The notes: generated by a model not told the origin, from the sequence alone. A stretch of 64,000 bases of DNA from Kitasatospora sp. A2-31 (GCF_022288725.1 NZ_JAKNTA010000001.1:308499-372498), one strand, 5' to 3'. Positions 25,089-34,445 are shown, counted from the stretch's first letter. A program made the numbers and translations.

Positions 25089-25642
25089 GAGTAGAGCTGG
25101 ACCTTGGTGCCGTTGGCGGTGCTGCCGCCGGCGACGTCCAGGCACTTGTTGAGGGCGCGGATCGTGCCGTCCACGGCGATCTTCCACTGCTGGGCGCCGG
25201 TGCCGTTGCAGTCGTAGATCTGGACCGGCGTGCGGTCGGAGCTGCTGGCGCCCTTCACGTCGACGCACTTGTCCGCGTAGCCGGTGATCTGGCCGACCGG
25301 GCCGGCGGGCTGGGCGGGCAGCCGGCCGCCGTAGACGACGCGCGGGAAGAGCACGGTGTCGTTGATCCCGCAGGAGGCGACCGACGTGCCGTCACCGGCC
25401 ACCGGGAAGCCGTTGACGGGCCGGGAGAACTGCACCGTGTGGTCGGCGTTCCAGTACTGGCAGGTGGCGGTGACGTACCAGGTCTGCAGCGGGTCGATGC
25501 CGGAGCAGACGCCGTAGGCGTTCCAGCCGCCGGTGTAGGCGTAGCACCCCCCGGCGGCCTGGGCGTTGACGGCCGGTACGGCGAAGGTGGCGGCCGCGCC
25601 GAGCAGAGCGGCGCCGGAGAGCAGTGCGGCGGTGCGACGCAT
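24917..25642 (-). CDS. secreted ricin-B lectin protein, copy D (most divergent N-region)
   Basis: 241 aa, first of the array in transcription order. Different signal peptide (LLGAAATFAVPAVNAQAA). The four-Cys region GGC, GVC, ATC, ASC surrounds GIDPLQTW and GDGT, but with unrelated loops (HTVQFSRPVNGF). Trefoil with KCVDVKGA, GAQQWKIAV, GAQQWQVRA and ANQVWHVPA. It holds the ancestral-looking arrangement, and the promoter of the array probably lies at 25643-25860. Confidence 0.87.
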   Translation of the reverse strand: MRRTAALLSGAALLGAAATFAVPAVNAQAAGGCYAYTGGWNAYGVCSGIDPLQTWYVTATCQYWNADHTVQFSRPVNGFPVAGDGTSVASCGINDTVLFPRVVYGGRLPAQPAGPVGQITGYADKCVDVKGASSSDRTPVQIYDCNGTGAQQWKIAVDGTIRALNKCLDVAGGSTANGTKVQLYSCNGTGAQQWQVRADGSILNPQSGRCLDDLGFSTTNGNQLGIWDCNGAANQVWHVPA

Positions 25643-25871
25643 CGGGAAGGTCCTTCCGGAGACGGTGAACCGGTCGACCCGCGTTCCCGTGAACCGTGAT
25701 GACGGTGCGACAGTTGTGCAGGCCGCGTGAAAGTCTCGGGTGCGACGTGTTCACGGTCAACGGGGGAGGGTGGAGATCACGCCACCGGTACGTCCACGGA
25801 CGGAAGGTGTACGGAGCGGGCCGGCGCACGGCCGAGCAGGCCGGAGGGGCCGCCGATCCGGCCGGAATGCG

Positions 25872-25910
25872 CACGGCCCGGCTCCCCCGCAGGAGGGGAG
25901 CCGGGCCGTG
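25872..25910. terminator. strong hairpin downstream of the DEAD-box helicase gene
   Basis: Perfect 16-bp stem, 25872-25887 with 25895-25910 (CACGGCCCGGCTCCCC), 7-nt loop. It starts 17 nt after the helicase stop in the minus direction. The remaining stretch 25643-25871 holds no gene and is presumably the promoter region of the lectin array. Confidence 0.85.
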
Positions 25911-25927
25911 GTCGGACCTGGAAGGGC

Positions 25928-27574
25928 TCAGTCGGCCTTGCGGCGCTGGCGGCCGGTGCCGTAGTTGGAGCCGGACTTGGAGCCGCTGCCGGGCTTGGGG
26001 CGGCCCGAGGCGCGGCCGATGAAGCCGGCCGCCTGGTGCCGCTCGCCCTGGGCACCGCCGATGCGCTGCTTGGGGCGGGGGCGGCGCGGGTTGCCGTTCA
26101 TGTCGACGTCGGCGGGCAGCCCGGAGCGCTTGCCGGGGCGGCGGCGCGGGGCGCCGGCCTTGCCCTCCGGCTTGGCCTCGGCCGGCGCGGCCTGCACCGG
26201 CACCGCCAGGGTGACGGGCACGCCGCTCGGGGTGCGGGCACCGGTGATCCGGGCGAGCTCGGCGTCGCCCGGGCGGATCTTGGTGGTGGTGGGGCGGATG
26301 CCGGCCACCGTCATCAGCCGGTTGACCTCGCGCCGCTGCTCCGGCAGGACCAGGGTGACCACGGTGCCGGACTCGCCGGCCCGGGCGGTGCGGCCGCCGC
26401 GGTGCAGGTAGTCCTTGTGGTCGATCGGCGGGTCGACGTTGACGACCAGGTCGAGGCCGTCGATGTGGATGCCGCGGGCGGCGACGTTGGTGGCGATCAG
26501 CGCGGTGACGTGGCCGTCGCGGAACTGGTCGAGCACGCGGTTGCGCTGCGGCTGGGACTTGCCGCCGTGCAGGGCGGCGGCCTTCACGCCGTTGGCGAGC
26601 AGCTGCTTGGCGAGGCGGTCGGCGCCGTGCTTGGTGTGCACGAACATGATCAGCCGGCCCTCGCGGGAGGCGATGTGCGCGGTGGCGGACGCCTTGTCGG
26701 CGGGCTCGAGCTGGAGCAGGTGGTGGTCCATGGTGGTCACCGCGCCGGCCGACGGGTCCACCGAGTGGGTGACGGGGTCGGTCAGGAAGCGCTTGACCAG
26801 ACGGTCGACGTTGCGGTCCAGGGTGGCGGAGAAGAGCATCCGCTGCCCGCCCTCGGCGACCTGCTCCAGCAGCTTGGTGACCTGCGGCAGGAAGCCCATG
26901 TCGGCCATCTGGTCGGCCTCGTCCAGGACGGTGATCGCCACGTCGGAGAGCCGCACGTCGCCGCGGTTGATCAGGTCGTCCAGTCGGCCCGGGGTGGCCA
27001 CCAGCACCTCGGCGCCGCGGCGCACCGCGTTGGCCTGCCGGGTGATGGACATGCCGCCGACGACGGTGGCGATCCGCAGGTTGACGGCGGTCGCGTACGG
27101 GGTGAGCGCCTCGGTGACCTGCTGGGCCAGCTCACGGGTCGGGGTGAGGACGAGCGCCAGCGGGTGCCGGGCGTCGGCGCGCCGGCCGGCCGTGCGGGCC
27201 AGCAGCGGCAGGCCGAAGGCGAGGGTCTTGCCGGAGCCGGTGCGGCCGCGGCCCAGCACGTCACGGCCGGCGATGGAGTCCGGCAGCGTGGCGGCCTGGA
27301 TCGGGAACGGCTCGGTGACGCCCTCACGGGTCAGCGCGGCGAGGATGCCCTTGGGGAGGTCGAGCTCGGCGAAGCTCGCGGCCGGCGGGCGGGCCGGGGT
27401 GCCCTCGACGACGGTGAAGTCGGCGGGCGCCTGGACGGCGGCGCGCGGGGCGCTGCGCCGGGGGGTGCGGGGGCCGTCGGTGCGGGCGCCCCCGGTGGTG
27501 CGGGCGGCGCCGCCGCGGCTACGGGGCTTGCGGGTGCGGTCGCCGTCGCGCGAGGGGCGGGCAGGGGTGGTCAC
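25928..27574 (-). CDS. DEAD-box ATP-dependent RNA helicase
   Basis: 548 aa from GTG 27574 (GGAG 5 nt upstream). Q motif FPIQAATLP, motif I GRTGSGKT (here RGRTGSGKT rather than A-TGSGKT), Ia PTRELAQQ, DEAD box VLDEADQM, SAT (FSATL), and helicase-C motifs including HRGGRTARAG. Basic N-tail (1-50) and C-tail (from about 470) rich in Arg/Lys/Gly likely bind RNA non-specifically. Lies downstream of the cold-shock gene on the same strand, a pairing that fits cold-induced RNA unwinding. Confidence 0.94.
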   Translation of the reverse strand: MTTPARPSRDGDRTRKPRSRGGAARTTGGARTDGPRTPRRSAPRAAVQAPADFTVVEGTPARPPAASFAELDLPKGILAALTREGVTEPFPIQAATLPDSIAGRDVLGRGRTGSGKTLAFGLPLLARTAGRRADARHPLALVLTPTRELAQQVTEALTPYATAVNLRIATVVGGMSITRQANAVRRGAEVLVATPGRLDDLINRGDVRLSDVAITVLDEADQMADMGFLPQVTKLLEQVAEGGQRMLFSATLDRNVDRLVKRFLTDPVTHSVDPSAGAVTTMDHHLLQLEPADKASATAHIASREGRLIMFVHTKHGADRLAKQLLANGVKAAALHGGKSQPQRNRVLDQFRDGHVTALIATNVAARGIHIDGLDLVVNVDPPIDHKDYLHRGGRTARAGESGTVVTLVLPEQRREVNRLMTVAGIRPTTTKIRPGDAELARITGARTPSGVPVTLAVPVQAAPAEAKPEGKAGAPRRRPGKRSGLPADVDMNGNPRRPRPKQRIGGAQGERHQAAGFIGRASGRPKPGSGSKSGSNYGTGRQRRKAD

Positions 27575-27662
27575 GGAGTCTCCGTCCGGTGGTGGGCCCA
27601 GCCCGGTGCGGGCTGGTCGGCCGTCGGAGTGGAGTGCGCCGCCCCGGCCGTTCGGCGGCATG

Positions 27663-27698
27663 GGCGAGGGCCCGCACCGTGCGGTGCGGGCCCTCGCC
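27663..27698. terminator. hairpin downstream of the cold-shock gene
   Basis: Perfect 15-bp stem GGCGAGGGCCCGCAC (27663-27677 with 27684-27698) with a 6-nt loop. It lies 26 nt past the csp stop, before the helicase start, so the two genes are probably separate transcripts or linked by read-through. Confidence 0.82.
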
Positions 27699-27723
27699 GC
27701 GCGAGTCAGCTGGGAGGCTGACG

Positions 27724-27930
27724 TCAGCCGATGATGGTGATGTTCTCGGCCTGCGGGCCCTTCTGGCCCTGGGTGACGTCGAACTCGACCTTCTGGCCCT
27801 CGACCAGCTCACGGAAGCCCTGAGCCTGGATGTTCGAGTAGTGGGCGAACACGTCGGCGCCGCCACCGTCCTGCTCGATGAAGCCGAAGCCCTTTTCGCT
27901 GTTGAACCACTTCACGGTGCCGGTAGCCAT
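27724..27930 (-). CDS. cold-shock protein (CspA family)
   Basis: 68 aa. Single cold-shock domain with RNP1 KGFGFIEQ and RNP2 VFAHYSNI, so it binds single-stranded RNA/DNA and melts secondary structure. GAGGAG lies 7 nt before the ATG. It has a long leader (about 160 nt to the best -10 candidate), which contains a strong hairpin followed by a T-rich run. Actinomycete genomes carry several such paralogues. Confidence 0.96.
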   Translation of the reverse strand: MATGTVKWFNSEKGFGFIEQDGGGADVFAHYSNIQAQGFRELVEGQKVEFDVTQGQKGPQAENITIIG

Positions 27931-28017
27931 AACCGTCTCCTCTAAAACTGGGGCATCAGGGCCCACACCTCGTGGACCCCAAGTAGCCGCGATCCCCATC
28001 CGGAGACTGAAACACCG

Positions 28018-28102
28018 GACAAAACAAATGCGCCTGTTGGTTGGAACCAGCAGGCGCACACAAACGTTCATGGGAACCAAAACTGCAACTGCTTCGACTG
28101 TA
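28018..28102 (-). promoter_or_regulatory. csp 5' leader with intrinsic-terminator-like hairpin
   Basis: Read on the minus strand: a candidate -10 TACAGT (28102-28097), then a hairpin with 14-nt arms (28058-28045 with 28042-28029, core TGCGCCTG/CAGGCGCA, one mismatch), immediately followed by TTTGTTTTGTCC (28028-28017). A GC-rich stem plus T-run before the ribosome site is what a rho-independent attenuator looks like, and T-runs of this kind are rare in this genome. A second, weaker stem (GGGTCCAC/GTGGGCCC) lies between it and the gene. Confidence 0.6.
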
Positions 28103-28171
28103 GCACGCCACCACCCCGGTTGACCGGGGGATTTCCACCGGACACGTCACGTTTGCAAACTCGCGGAACGG

Positions 28172-28207
28172 GGCAGGCGGCGCCCGCCGAAGCGGACGCC
28201 GCCTGCC
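28172..28207. terminator. hairpin downstream of the first MMPL gene
   Basis: GGCAGGCGGCG/CGCCGCCTGCC, 11 bp (28172-28182 with 28197-28207), 19 nt after the minus-strand MMPL stop. Separates it from the divergently placed csp promoter region. Confidence 0.7.
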
Positions 28208-28225
28208 TGCCGTGCCCGGGGACGA

Positions 28226-30400
28226 TCAGCGCCGTCCGGCCGGCTCCGGGACTCCGTGCGAGCCGGCCAGCGGCGCCGGGCCGCTGTCGTGGCCGCCGGT
28301 GTCACCGTGGCCGGGCCACCAGGCGGCGCGGCCGACCAGCGCGGTGAGCGCCGGGGTGAAGAACATCGCCATCACGAAGGCCGCCAGGAAGATGCCGAAG
28401 GCCATGGCGAAGCCGAACTCCAGCATGAAGATGTTGCCCGCGAGCATGAAGGTCGCGAACGACACCGCCAGGATGAAGCCGGCCGCCGCGACGGTCGGGC
28501 CGCCGTGGCGCACGGCCTCGCGGGCCGCCTCGCGCGGGTTGCGGCCCTCGCGGGCCTCCTCGCGCAGACGGGCGATGATCAGGATGTTGTAGTCGGTACC
28601 GATCGCCACCACGAAGAGGTAGATGAGGATCGGCAGCATGAACATCATGCCGTGCTCGCCCTTGATGTTCTGGAACAGCAGGGTCGAGGAGCCGAGGGTG
28701 GCGCTGAAGCCGAGGCCGACCGAGGCCATCAGGTACCACGGGGCGACCACGCTGCGCAGCTGGAGGCCCAGGATGAGCAGGATCAGCAGACCTGCGACCG
28801 GGAACACCAGCTTGTAGTCGTGGCTCATCGCCAGGTTGATGTCCTTGTAGATCGCGGTGATGCCGCCGACCTTGGCCTCGGTGCCGGCCGGAGCCTGCGC
28901 GTGGGCGACCTCGCGCAGCTCGGTGACGGTGTCGATCGCGTCGTTGCTGGACGGCTCGTTCTTGAGCAGGACGGTGAAGTCCGCGGTCGAGCCGTCCTGG
29001 CTGACCTGCGGCTTCGGCGCCGCGGTGGCCACGCCGGGGACGGCGCCGAGCTTGGCGACGTAGCCGTCGAACTTGCTCTCGTCGAGCTTCCCGCCACCGG
29101 TGGTGGAGAGGTAGATGTGCGTCGGGTCGGCGGCGCCCGCGGAGAAGCCGTTGACCAGCTTGTCCTGGACGACCATCGACTCCTTGTCCTTGGGCATGGA
29201 GCTGCCCGCGAGGTCGAAGGTGCCATTGTAGTTGATGGCGCCGGCGGTCAGGGCCACCAGCACGCCGCCGGAGGCGATGGCGACCATGGCGGGGCGCTTC
29301 TGGACCATGCGGCCGAGCGCGGCGAAGCGGGCGTCGCCGGGCTCGGTCATCCACTTCTTGCCGGGCCAGAAGACGCCGCGCGCCGGGATGACCGCGAGGA
29401 CGGCCGGGGCCAGGGTGACCGAGGCGAACGCGGTGACGACGACCGCGATGGCGAGCGCCGGGCCGAGCGCCTTGAACATGCCGAGGCTGGAGAGGATGAG
29501 CGCCGCGAAGGCGACGGTGACCGCACCGGCGGCCGAGGCGATCGCCTCGCCGACCCGGCCGACCGCGTTGGCCACGGCCTCCTTGCGGTCGTCACCGGCC
29601 CGCAGCCGCTCGCGGTAGCGGAACGCCAGGAAGAGGAAGTAGTCCGTCCCGACACCGAGCACGACGACGATCAGAATGGCCGACAGGATCGGCGTGCTCT
29701 CCAGGTCGAAGGCCTTGGTGGCGTAGGCGATCAGGCCGTTGGACGTCGGCATGGCGACGGCCAGCGAGAGCAGGACCGGCAGGATGCCGGCGAGGATGCT
29801 CCGGAAGATGATGCCGACGATGATCGCGACCAGGAAGACGCTGCTGAGCGCGATGATGGCGTCCGCCGCGCCGGAGGCCTCCTTCTGGTCCAGCTGCTGG
29901 GCGGCGGCGCCGCCGAGCTGGAACTTCAGGTCGGTGCCCGAGGCGAGCGCCTTGCCCTCCTCGCGCAGCTTCTTGGCGGTCTCGCCGAAGGCCTCGGACT
30001 GCTGGGTCGTCTTGTCGATGGCGATCGGCGCCAGCGCGTACTTGCCGTCCTTGGACGTCGTCTGCTCGCCGACCGGGATGATCTTCTCGACGTGCTCGAT
30101 GTTCTTGTCGGTGAGTCCCTGGACGATCTTGGCCATGGCGGCCTTGTCGGCATCACCCATGGGGGCGCCGTCGGTGCGCTCGAACAGGGCGAGCGCCGAG
30201 GGCGTGAAGCTGGCCGGGAAGGCCTTCTCCTGGACCTGCGCGGCCTGGATCGACTCGTAGTGCTTGGGAAGGAAGGCGGCCTCGTCGGTCTGCGCGGTGA
30301 TCTTCGGCGCGCTCGCGGCGATCGCGATCATCGCGACCACCCACGCGGCGATCACCCACCAGGCGCGACGGACGACGAAGTGTCCTAGTCGGTGGAACAT
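28226..30400 (-). CDS. MMPL/RND family membrane transporter
   Basis: 724 aa from ATG 30400; AGGAGG lies 10 nt upstream. Twelve-helix MMPL layout: helix 1 at about 15-35, extracytoplasmic domain, helices 2-6 (about 190-370), second domain, helices 8-12 with GTDYNILIIARLREEAREG. Each half carries a GTDYFLF/GTDYNIL motif in place of the proton-relay Asp-Tyr pair of MmpL3. Likely exports a lipid or hydrophobic compound using proton force. Divergent from a second MMPL gene. Confidence 0.92.
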   Translation of the reverse strand: MFHRLGHFVVRRAWWVIAAWVVAMIAIAASAPKITAQTDEAAFLPKHYESIQAAQVQEKAFPASFTPSALALFERTDGAPMGDADKAAMAKIVQGLTDKNIEHVEKIIPVGEQTTSKDGKYALAPIAIDKTTQQSEAFGETAKKLREEGKALASGTDLKFQLGGAAAQQLDQKEASGAADAIIALSSVFLVAIIVGIIFRSILAGILPVLLSLAVAMPTSNGLIAYATKAFDLESTPILSAILIVVVLGVGTDYFLFLAFRYRERLRAGDDRKEAVANAVGRVGEAIASAAGAVTVAFAALILSSLGMFKALGPALAIAVVVTAFASVTLAPAVLAVIPARGVFWPGKKWMTEPGDARFAALGRMVQKRPAMVAIASGGVLVALTAGAINYNGTFDLAGSSMPKDKESMVVQDKLVNGFSAGAADPTHIYLSTTGGGKLDESKFDGYVAKLGAVPGVATAAPKPQVSQDGSTADFTVLLKNEPSSNDAIDTVTELREVAHAQAPAGTEAKVGGITAIYKDINLAMSHDYKLVFPVAGLLILLILGLQLRSVVAPWYLMASVGLGFSATLGSSTLLFQNIKGEHGMMFMLPILIYLFVVAIGTDYNILIIARLREEAREGRNPREAAREAVRHGGPTVAAAGFILAVSFATFMLAGNIFMLEFGFAMAFGIFLAAFVMAMFFTPALTALVGRAAWWPGHGDTGGHDSGPAPLAGSHGVPEPAGRR

Positions 30401-30934
30401 GCTCGTGATGCCTCCTGGGCATGGTTCACCGCAGCCCTCGGGGGACGGGGTCGGGCGACGGATGGACCGGCATGACGGCATGGCGACGGCGCCCCCGCCC
30501 CTAGCCGGTCGGCAGGTAAGTGTTGTGTGGGCATCATCCTACGAGAACTTGCTAGCCGCCCGGCAAGCCATTTCCCCCGCAGGCCGAATCCCCCCGGGGA
30601 CGCCGAGCGGCGGCCCCGCACCATCTTCGCCTGCCGACCAGCCCACTCACCTCGTGCTGGGGGTGGAGACATCTCCCCCTCAGGGTGGAGCCAGATCCCG
30701 GACCGGGGGAGGAGAAAGTCAGGGTCGCCGGGTAGGGAAAACCCCACCCCATGCCCCTGGGAGGACCCCCGGGGTAACTCCCCCGCCAGCCGGATACCCC
30801 CTCAACTCCGGCTCTTCTACCGTCGATTGCGACGCCGGATCCTGCAACCGGCGCCCGCTTCCGGCGGCCGTCCGGCCCCGCGCACCCGCCGCCCTCCGCC
30901 GGCGGCGGCCGCCGCTCTCCCTGGGGGAACTCTC
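30401..30934. promoter_or_regulatory. 534-bp divergent control region between two MMPL genes
   Basis: No gene seen. It holds a perfect 12-nt palindrome GGAGACATCTCC (30665-30676) flanked by G- and C-runs, and a possible minus-strand promoter TTGCCG-N19-TAGGAT around 30538-30572. GGGGGAA near 30923 is the ribosome site of the plus gene. No local TetR regulator is present. Confidence 0.45.
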
Positions 30935-33211
30935 GTGAAGACCAGACTCGGCGTGGCCGCCGCCATGGGCGCCTGGAGCGCCCGGCACCGGAAGACCGCC
31001 GTCTTCGGCTGGCTGCTCTTCGTCGTCCTGGCCGCCGTCCTCGGCGGCCTGCACGGCAGCACACAGGTCAAGGAGGCCGAGTCCATGCCGGGCCAGGTCT
31101 CCCGCGCCGCCAGGATCCTCGACGACGCCGGGCTGAAGTCCCCGGCGAGCGAGACGGTCCTGGTCCGCAGCGACGCCCTGACCGCCGACGCCCCCGCCTT
31201 CCGGGCCGCCGTCGGCCAGGTGATCGCCGGCATCGACGCCACCGGCAAGGCCGCCGAGGTCCGCTCCCCCTACGACACCAGGGCGGTCTCGGCGGACGGC
31301 CACGCCGCCCTCGTCCAGCTGACCCTCAAGGGCGAGCACCAGGACGCCGTCGAGAACGTCCCGGCCGTCCTGGCCGCGGTCGCCGCCGTTCAGGAGCAGC
31401 ACCCCGACCTCACCGTGGTCGAACTCGGCGACGCCAGCTCGGGCAAGTGGATCCGCGAGCAGTTCTCCGACGACTTCGCCCGCGCCGAGTGGACCGCCGT
31501 CCCGCTCGCCCTCGGCATCCTGCTGGTCGCCTTCGGCGCGCTGGTCGCCGCCGTCCTCCCGGTGGTGCTGGCCATCACCGCCTTCGTCGCGGCCGGCGGA
31601 CTGGTCGCGCTGAGCAGCGGATTCCTGCACACCAGCGACAACGCGAGCTCGGTGATGCTGCTGGTCGGCCTCGCCGTCGGCGTCGACTACTGCCTCTTCT
31701 ACCTGCGCCGCGAGCGCGAGGAGCGCGCCGCCGGGCGGGACGCGTCGACCGCGCTGGCCATCGCCGCCGCCACCAGCGGCCGGGCCGTCCTGGTCTCGGG
31801 GGTGACCGTCGTGGTCGCCATGGCCGGCATGTTCCTCACCGGCATCGCGGAGTTCCAGGCGATGTCCTACGCCACCATCGTGGTCGTGATCACCGCGGTG
31901 CTCGGCTCGCTCACCGTGCTGCCGGCGCTGCTCTCGCTGCTCGGCGACCGGGTCGAGAAGGGCCGCGTCCCGCTGCTGGCACGGCTGCGCCGGCCCGGCG
32001 CCGCCACCACCGGCGGCCGGGTCTGGAACGCCCTCCTCACCCCGGTGCTGCGCCGGCCGCTGGCCGCCGCCGTACTGGCCGGCGCCCTGCTGGTCGGCCT
32101 CGCCACGCCGATGCTCACCATGCACACCGCCAACCTCACCTTCCAGCAGCAGCTGCCGGAGGGCAACGAGCTGGTCGCCGTCTCGCAGAAGATCGAGGCC
32201 GCCTTCCCCGGCAGCCCCGCCCCGGCCACGGTGGTGGTCAAGGCCGCCGACATCGACTCCCCCGCGATGACCGCCGCGCTCGCCGACCTCAGGGCGAAGG
32301 CCCTGGCGAGCGGGAGGATGCACGGGCCGGTGGACGTCGCCGTCCACCCGGAGCAGAACGTCGCCACCGTCGACATCCCGCTCAACGGCACCGGCAACGA
32401 CGCGGTCAGCAACGAAGCGCTGCGGACCCTGCGCGAGGAGATCGTGCCCGCCACCGTGCTGAAGGTGCCCGGCACGGAGGCCCCGGTCACCGGCCGCACC
32501 GCCGGCTCGTACGACTTCAACGCGAAGATGACCGGCTCCATGCCGCTGGTCTTCGGGTTCGTGGTGGCCTTCGCCTTCCTGCTGATGCTCGCCTCCTTCC
32601 GCTCGCTCGCCGTCGCCGCCACCGCCGTGGTGCTCAACCTGCTCTCGGTCGGCGCCGCCTACGGGGTGCTGACGCTGGTCTTCCAGCACGGGGTGGGCGC
32701 CTCGCTGCTCGGCACCGCCGGCGTCGGCGCGGTGGAGTCCTGGGTGCCGCTCTTCCTCTTCGTGATCCTCTTCGGGCTCTCGATGGACTACCACGTCTTC
32801 GTGGTCTCCCGGATCAAGGAGGGCCGCGACCGCGGCCTGCCGACCAGGGCCGCCGTCGCGCACGGCATCCGCTCCACGGCCGGGGTGGTCACCAGTGCCG
32901 CGGTGATCATGGTGGCGGTGTTCGCGGTCTTCGGCACCCTCTCCATGCAGGCGATGAAGCAGATGGGCGTCGGCCTGGCGGTGGCCGTGCTGATCGACGC
33001 GACCGTCATCCGCGCGGTGCTGCTGCCCTCGGTGATGACCCTGCTCGGCGAGCGCAACTGGTACCTGCCGGCCTGGCTGCGCTGGCTGCCCGACCTCTCG
33101 CACGGCGGTTCCGTCCCGCCGGTCGGCGCCGCCGCGGTCCTGCACGGCCCGGCTTCCACCGCCGGACCGGAGCCGGCCGGCGGCGCCCGGCACCGCCGGA
33201 TCGGCGTCTGA
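30935..33211 (+). CDS. MMPL/RND family membrane transporter
   Basis: 758 aa from GTG 30935. MMPL fold with helix 1 at about 25-45, LVGLAVGVDYCLFYLRREREERAAG in the first half and LFGLSMDYHVFVVSRIKEG in the second; the D-Y pairs are the presumed proton relay. Extracytoplasmic domains lie at about 50-190 and 390-530. A Pro/Ala-rich tail of about 50 residues ends the protein. It differs from its divergent neighbour enough to be a separate subfamily (here VDYCLF versus GTDYFLF). Substrate unknown. Confidence 0.92.
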   Translation: MKTRLGVAAAMGAWSARHRKTAVFGWLLFVVLAAVLGGLHGSTQVKEAESMPGQVSRAARILDDAGLKSPASETVLVRSDALTADAPAFRAAVGQVIAGIDATGKAAEVRSPYDTRAVSADGHAALVQLTLKGEHQDAVENVPAVLAAVAAVQEQHPDLTVVELGDASSGKWIREQFSDDFARAEWTAVPLALGILLVAFGALVAAVLPVVLAITAFVAAGGLVALSSGFLHTSDNASSVMLLVGLAVGVDYCLFYLRREREERAAGRDASTALAIAAATSGRAVLVSGVTVVVAMAGMFLTGIAEFQAMSYATIVVVITAVLGSLTVLPALLSLLGDRVEKGRVPLLARLRRPGAATTGGRVWNALLTPVLRRPLAAAVLAGALLVGLATPMLTMHTANLTFQQQLPEGNELVAVSQKIEAAFPGSPAPATVVVKAADIDSPAMTAALADLRAKALASGRMHGPVDVAVHPEQNVATVDIPLNGTGNDAVSNEALRTLREEIVPATVLKVPGTEAPVTGRTAGSYDFNAKMTGSMPLVFGFVVAFAFLLMLASFRSLAVAATAVVLNLLSVGAAYGVLTLVFQHGVGASLLGTAGVGAVESWVPLFLFVILFGLSMDYHVFVVSRIKEGRDRGLPTRAAVAHGIRSTAGVVTSAAVIMVAVFAVFGTLSMQAMKQMGVGLAVAVLIDATVIRAVLLPSVMTLLGERNWYLPAWLRWLPDLSHGGSVPPVGAAAVLHGPASTAGPEPAGGARHRRIGV

Positions 33212-33236
33212 CGCCCCGACAGCTGCGCCCGCACAC

Positions 33237-33271
33237 CCGGCCGGGCCCCGCTTCCCGCGGGGCCCGGCCGG
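33237..33271. terminator. strong hairpin after the plus-strand MMPL gene
   Basis: Perfect 15-bp stem CCGGCCGGGCCCCGC (33237-33251 with 33257-33271), loop TTCCC, followed by CGTTTG. Begins 25 nt after the stop. Confidence 0.87.
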
Positions 33272-33343
33272 CGTTTGCCACAATGATCGCCGGTCGACAG
33301 CCCCGGTCGACGCGTCGGCCGCCACCACGGAACGGACTCCCCC

Positions 33344-34237
33344 ATGCTCCCCTTCGACGAGGGCCGCGCCCGGCTGCTGCTCGCCCACGCCTGCGAGTCC
33401 GCCGGCCTGCCCGGCCCCGGTGACGCCCGGCTGCTCGCGCTCGGCGAGAACGCCGTCTTCGACCTCGGAGACCCGGCCGTGGTGGCCAAGGTCGCCCGCG
33501 GACCGGAGCTGTACGACCGGGCCCACCACGAACTCACCGTCGCCCACTGGCTGGCCGGCCGGGGCATCCCGGTGGTCCGCCCGTACGAAGCCCTCGCGCC
33601 CGAGCCCCAGCTCGCCCACGGACACCCCGTCACCTTCTGGCACCGGCTCGCGCCGGCCGTCCGGCCCGCCCGCCCCGCCGACCTCGCGCCGCTGCTGCGC
33701 GCCCTGCATCGTTTGCCGCTGCCGCCCTTCCCGCTGGAGCGGCGCGACCTGCTCGCCCCGGTCGAGCGCTGGCTCGCCTCCGCCGAGGGCCACGTCGACC
33801 CCGCCGACGTCGCCTTCCTGCGCCACCGCCGGGACGCCTTCGCGGCCGCGCTGCCCGACCTCGTCCCGCAGCTGCCGGCCGGGGTGATCCACGGCGACGC
33901 GCTGCCGCGCAACGTCCACGTCGGCCCGGAGGGCCCCGTCCTCCTGGACCTGGAGAACGCGGCGCACGACCTGCGCGAGCACGACCTCGTGGTGCTGGCG
34001 CTCAGCCACGACCGGTACGGCGTCCCGGCCGAGGAGTACCGGGCGTTCACCGACGGCTACGGCTGGGACGTCCGCGAGTGGCCCGGCTTCGCGGTGCTGC
34101 GCGGCGCCCGCGAGACGGCGAGCGCCTCGTGGGTGGCGCAGCAGGCGCCGGGCAACCCGGCCGCGCTGGCCGAGTTCCGTCGCCGGGTGGAGTCGCTGCG
34201 GGCGGGCGCGACGGACGTGCGCTGGTACCCGTTCTGA
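33344..34237 (+). CDS. aminoglycoside-phosphotransferase-fold kinase
   Basis: 297 aa. APH/choline-kinase fold: catalytic loop VIHGDALPRNVHV (HxD as HGD) at about 183-195 and metal-binding VLLDLENAA (about 205). The ATP lysine is probably in VVAKVARG (residue about 50). Such stand-alone streptomycete kinases act on small hydroxylated compounds or antibiotics; the substrate is not predictable. Monocistronic, following a terminator. Confidence 0.85.
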   Translation: MLPFDEGRARLLLAHACESAGLPGPGDARLLALGENAVFDLGDPAVVAKVARGPELYDRAHHELTVAHWLAGRGIPVVRPYEALAPEPQLAHGHPVTFWHRLAPAVRPARPADLAPLLRALHRLPLPPFPLERRDLLAPVERWLASAEGHVDPADVAFLRHRRDAFAAALPDLVPQLPAGVIHGDALPRNVHVGPEGPVLLDLENAAHDLREHDLVVLALSHDRYGVPAEEYRAFTDGYGWDVREWPGFAVLRGARETASASWVAQQAPGNPAALAEFRRRVESLRAGATDVRWYPF

Positions 34238-34445
34238 CGCCGGGGTGGGATCTCGGGCCGGGGACCCGAGGTGGCGGCGGGAGCGGCGGCGGTACCGGCG
34301 GGACCATACCGTGGGCCGCGCCGTGGGCCGCGCCCTTGTGGACCGCAACCGCGCGCGATCCGATCGGCGTCCTGTCTGACAGTCAGCCCGAAACCGGGCC
34401 TGACCGAGGGATCGGGACCCACCGCCGTATCCGGGAGCCGCCGCC

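Noticed and set aside
22455..25268. One giant 937-codon protein covering the whole lectin array
   Set aside because: Only the last part is the real copy-A frame. The rest reads other lectin genes out of frame, and each gene has its own signal peptide, ribosome site and stop.
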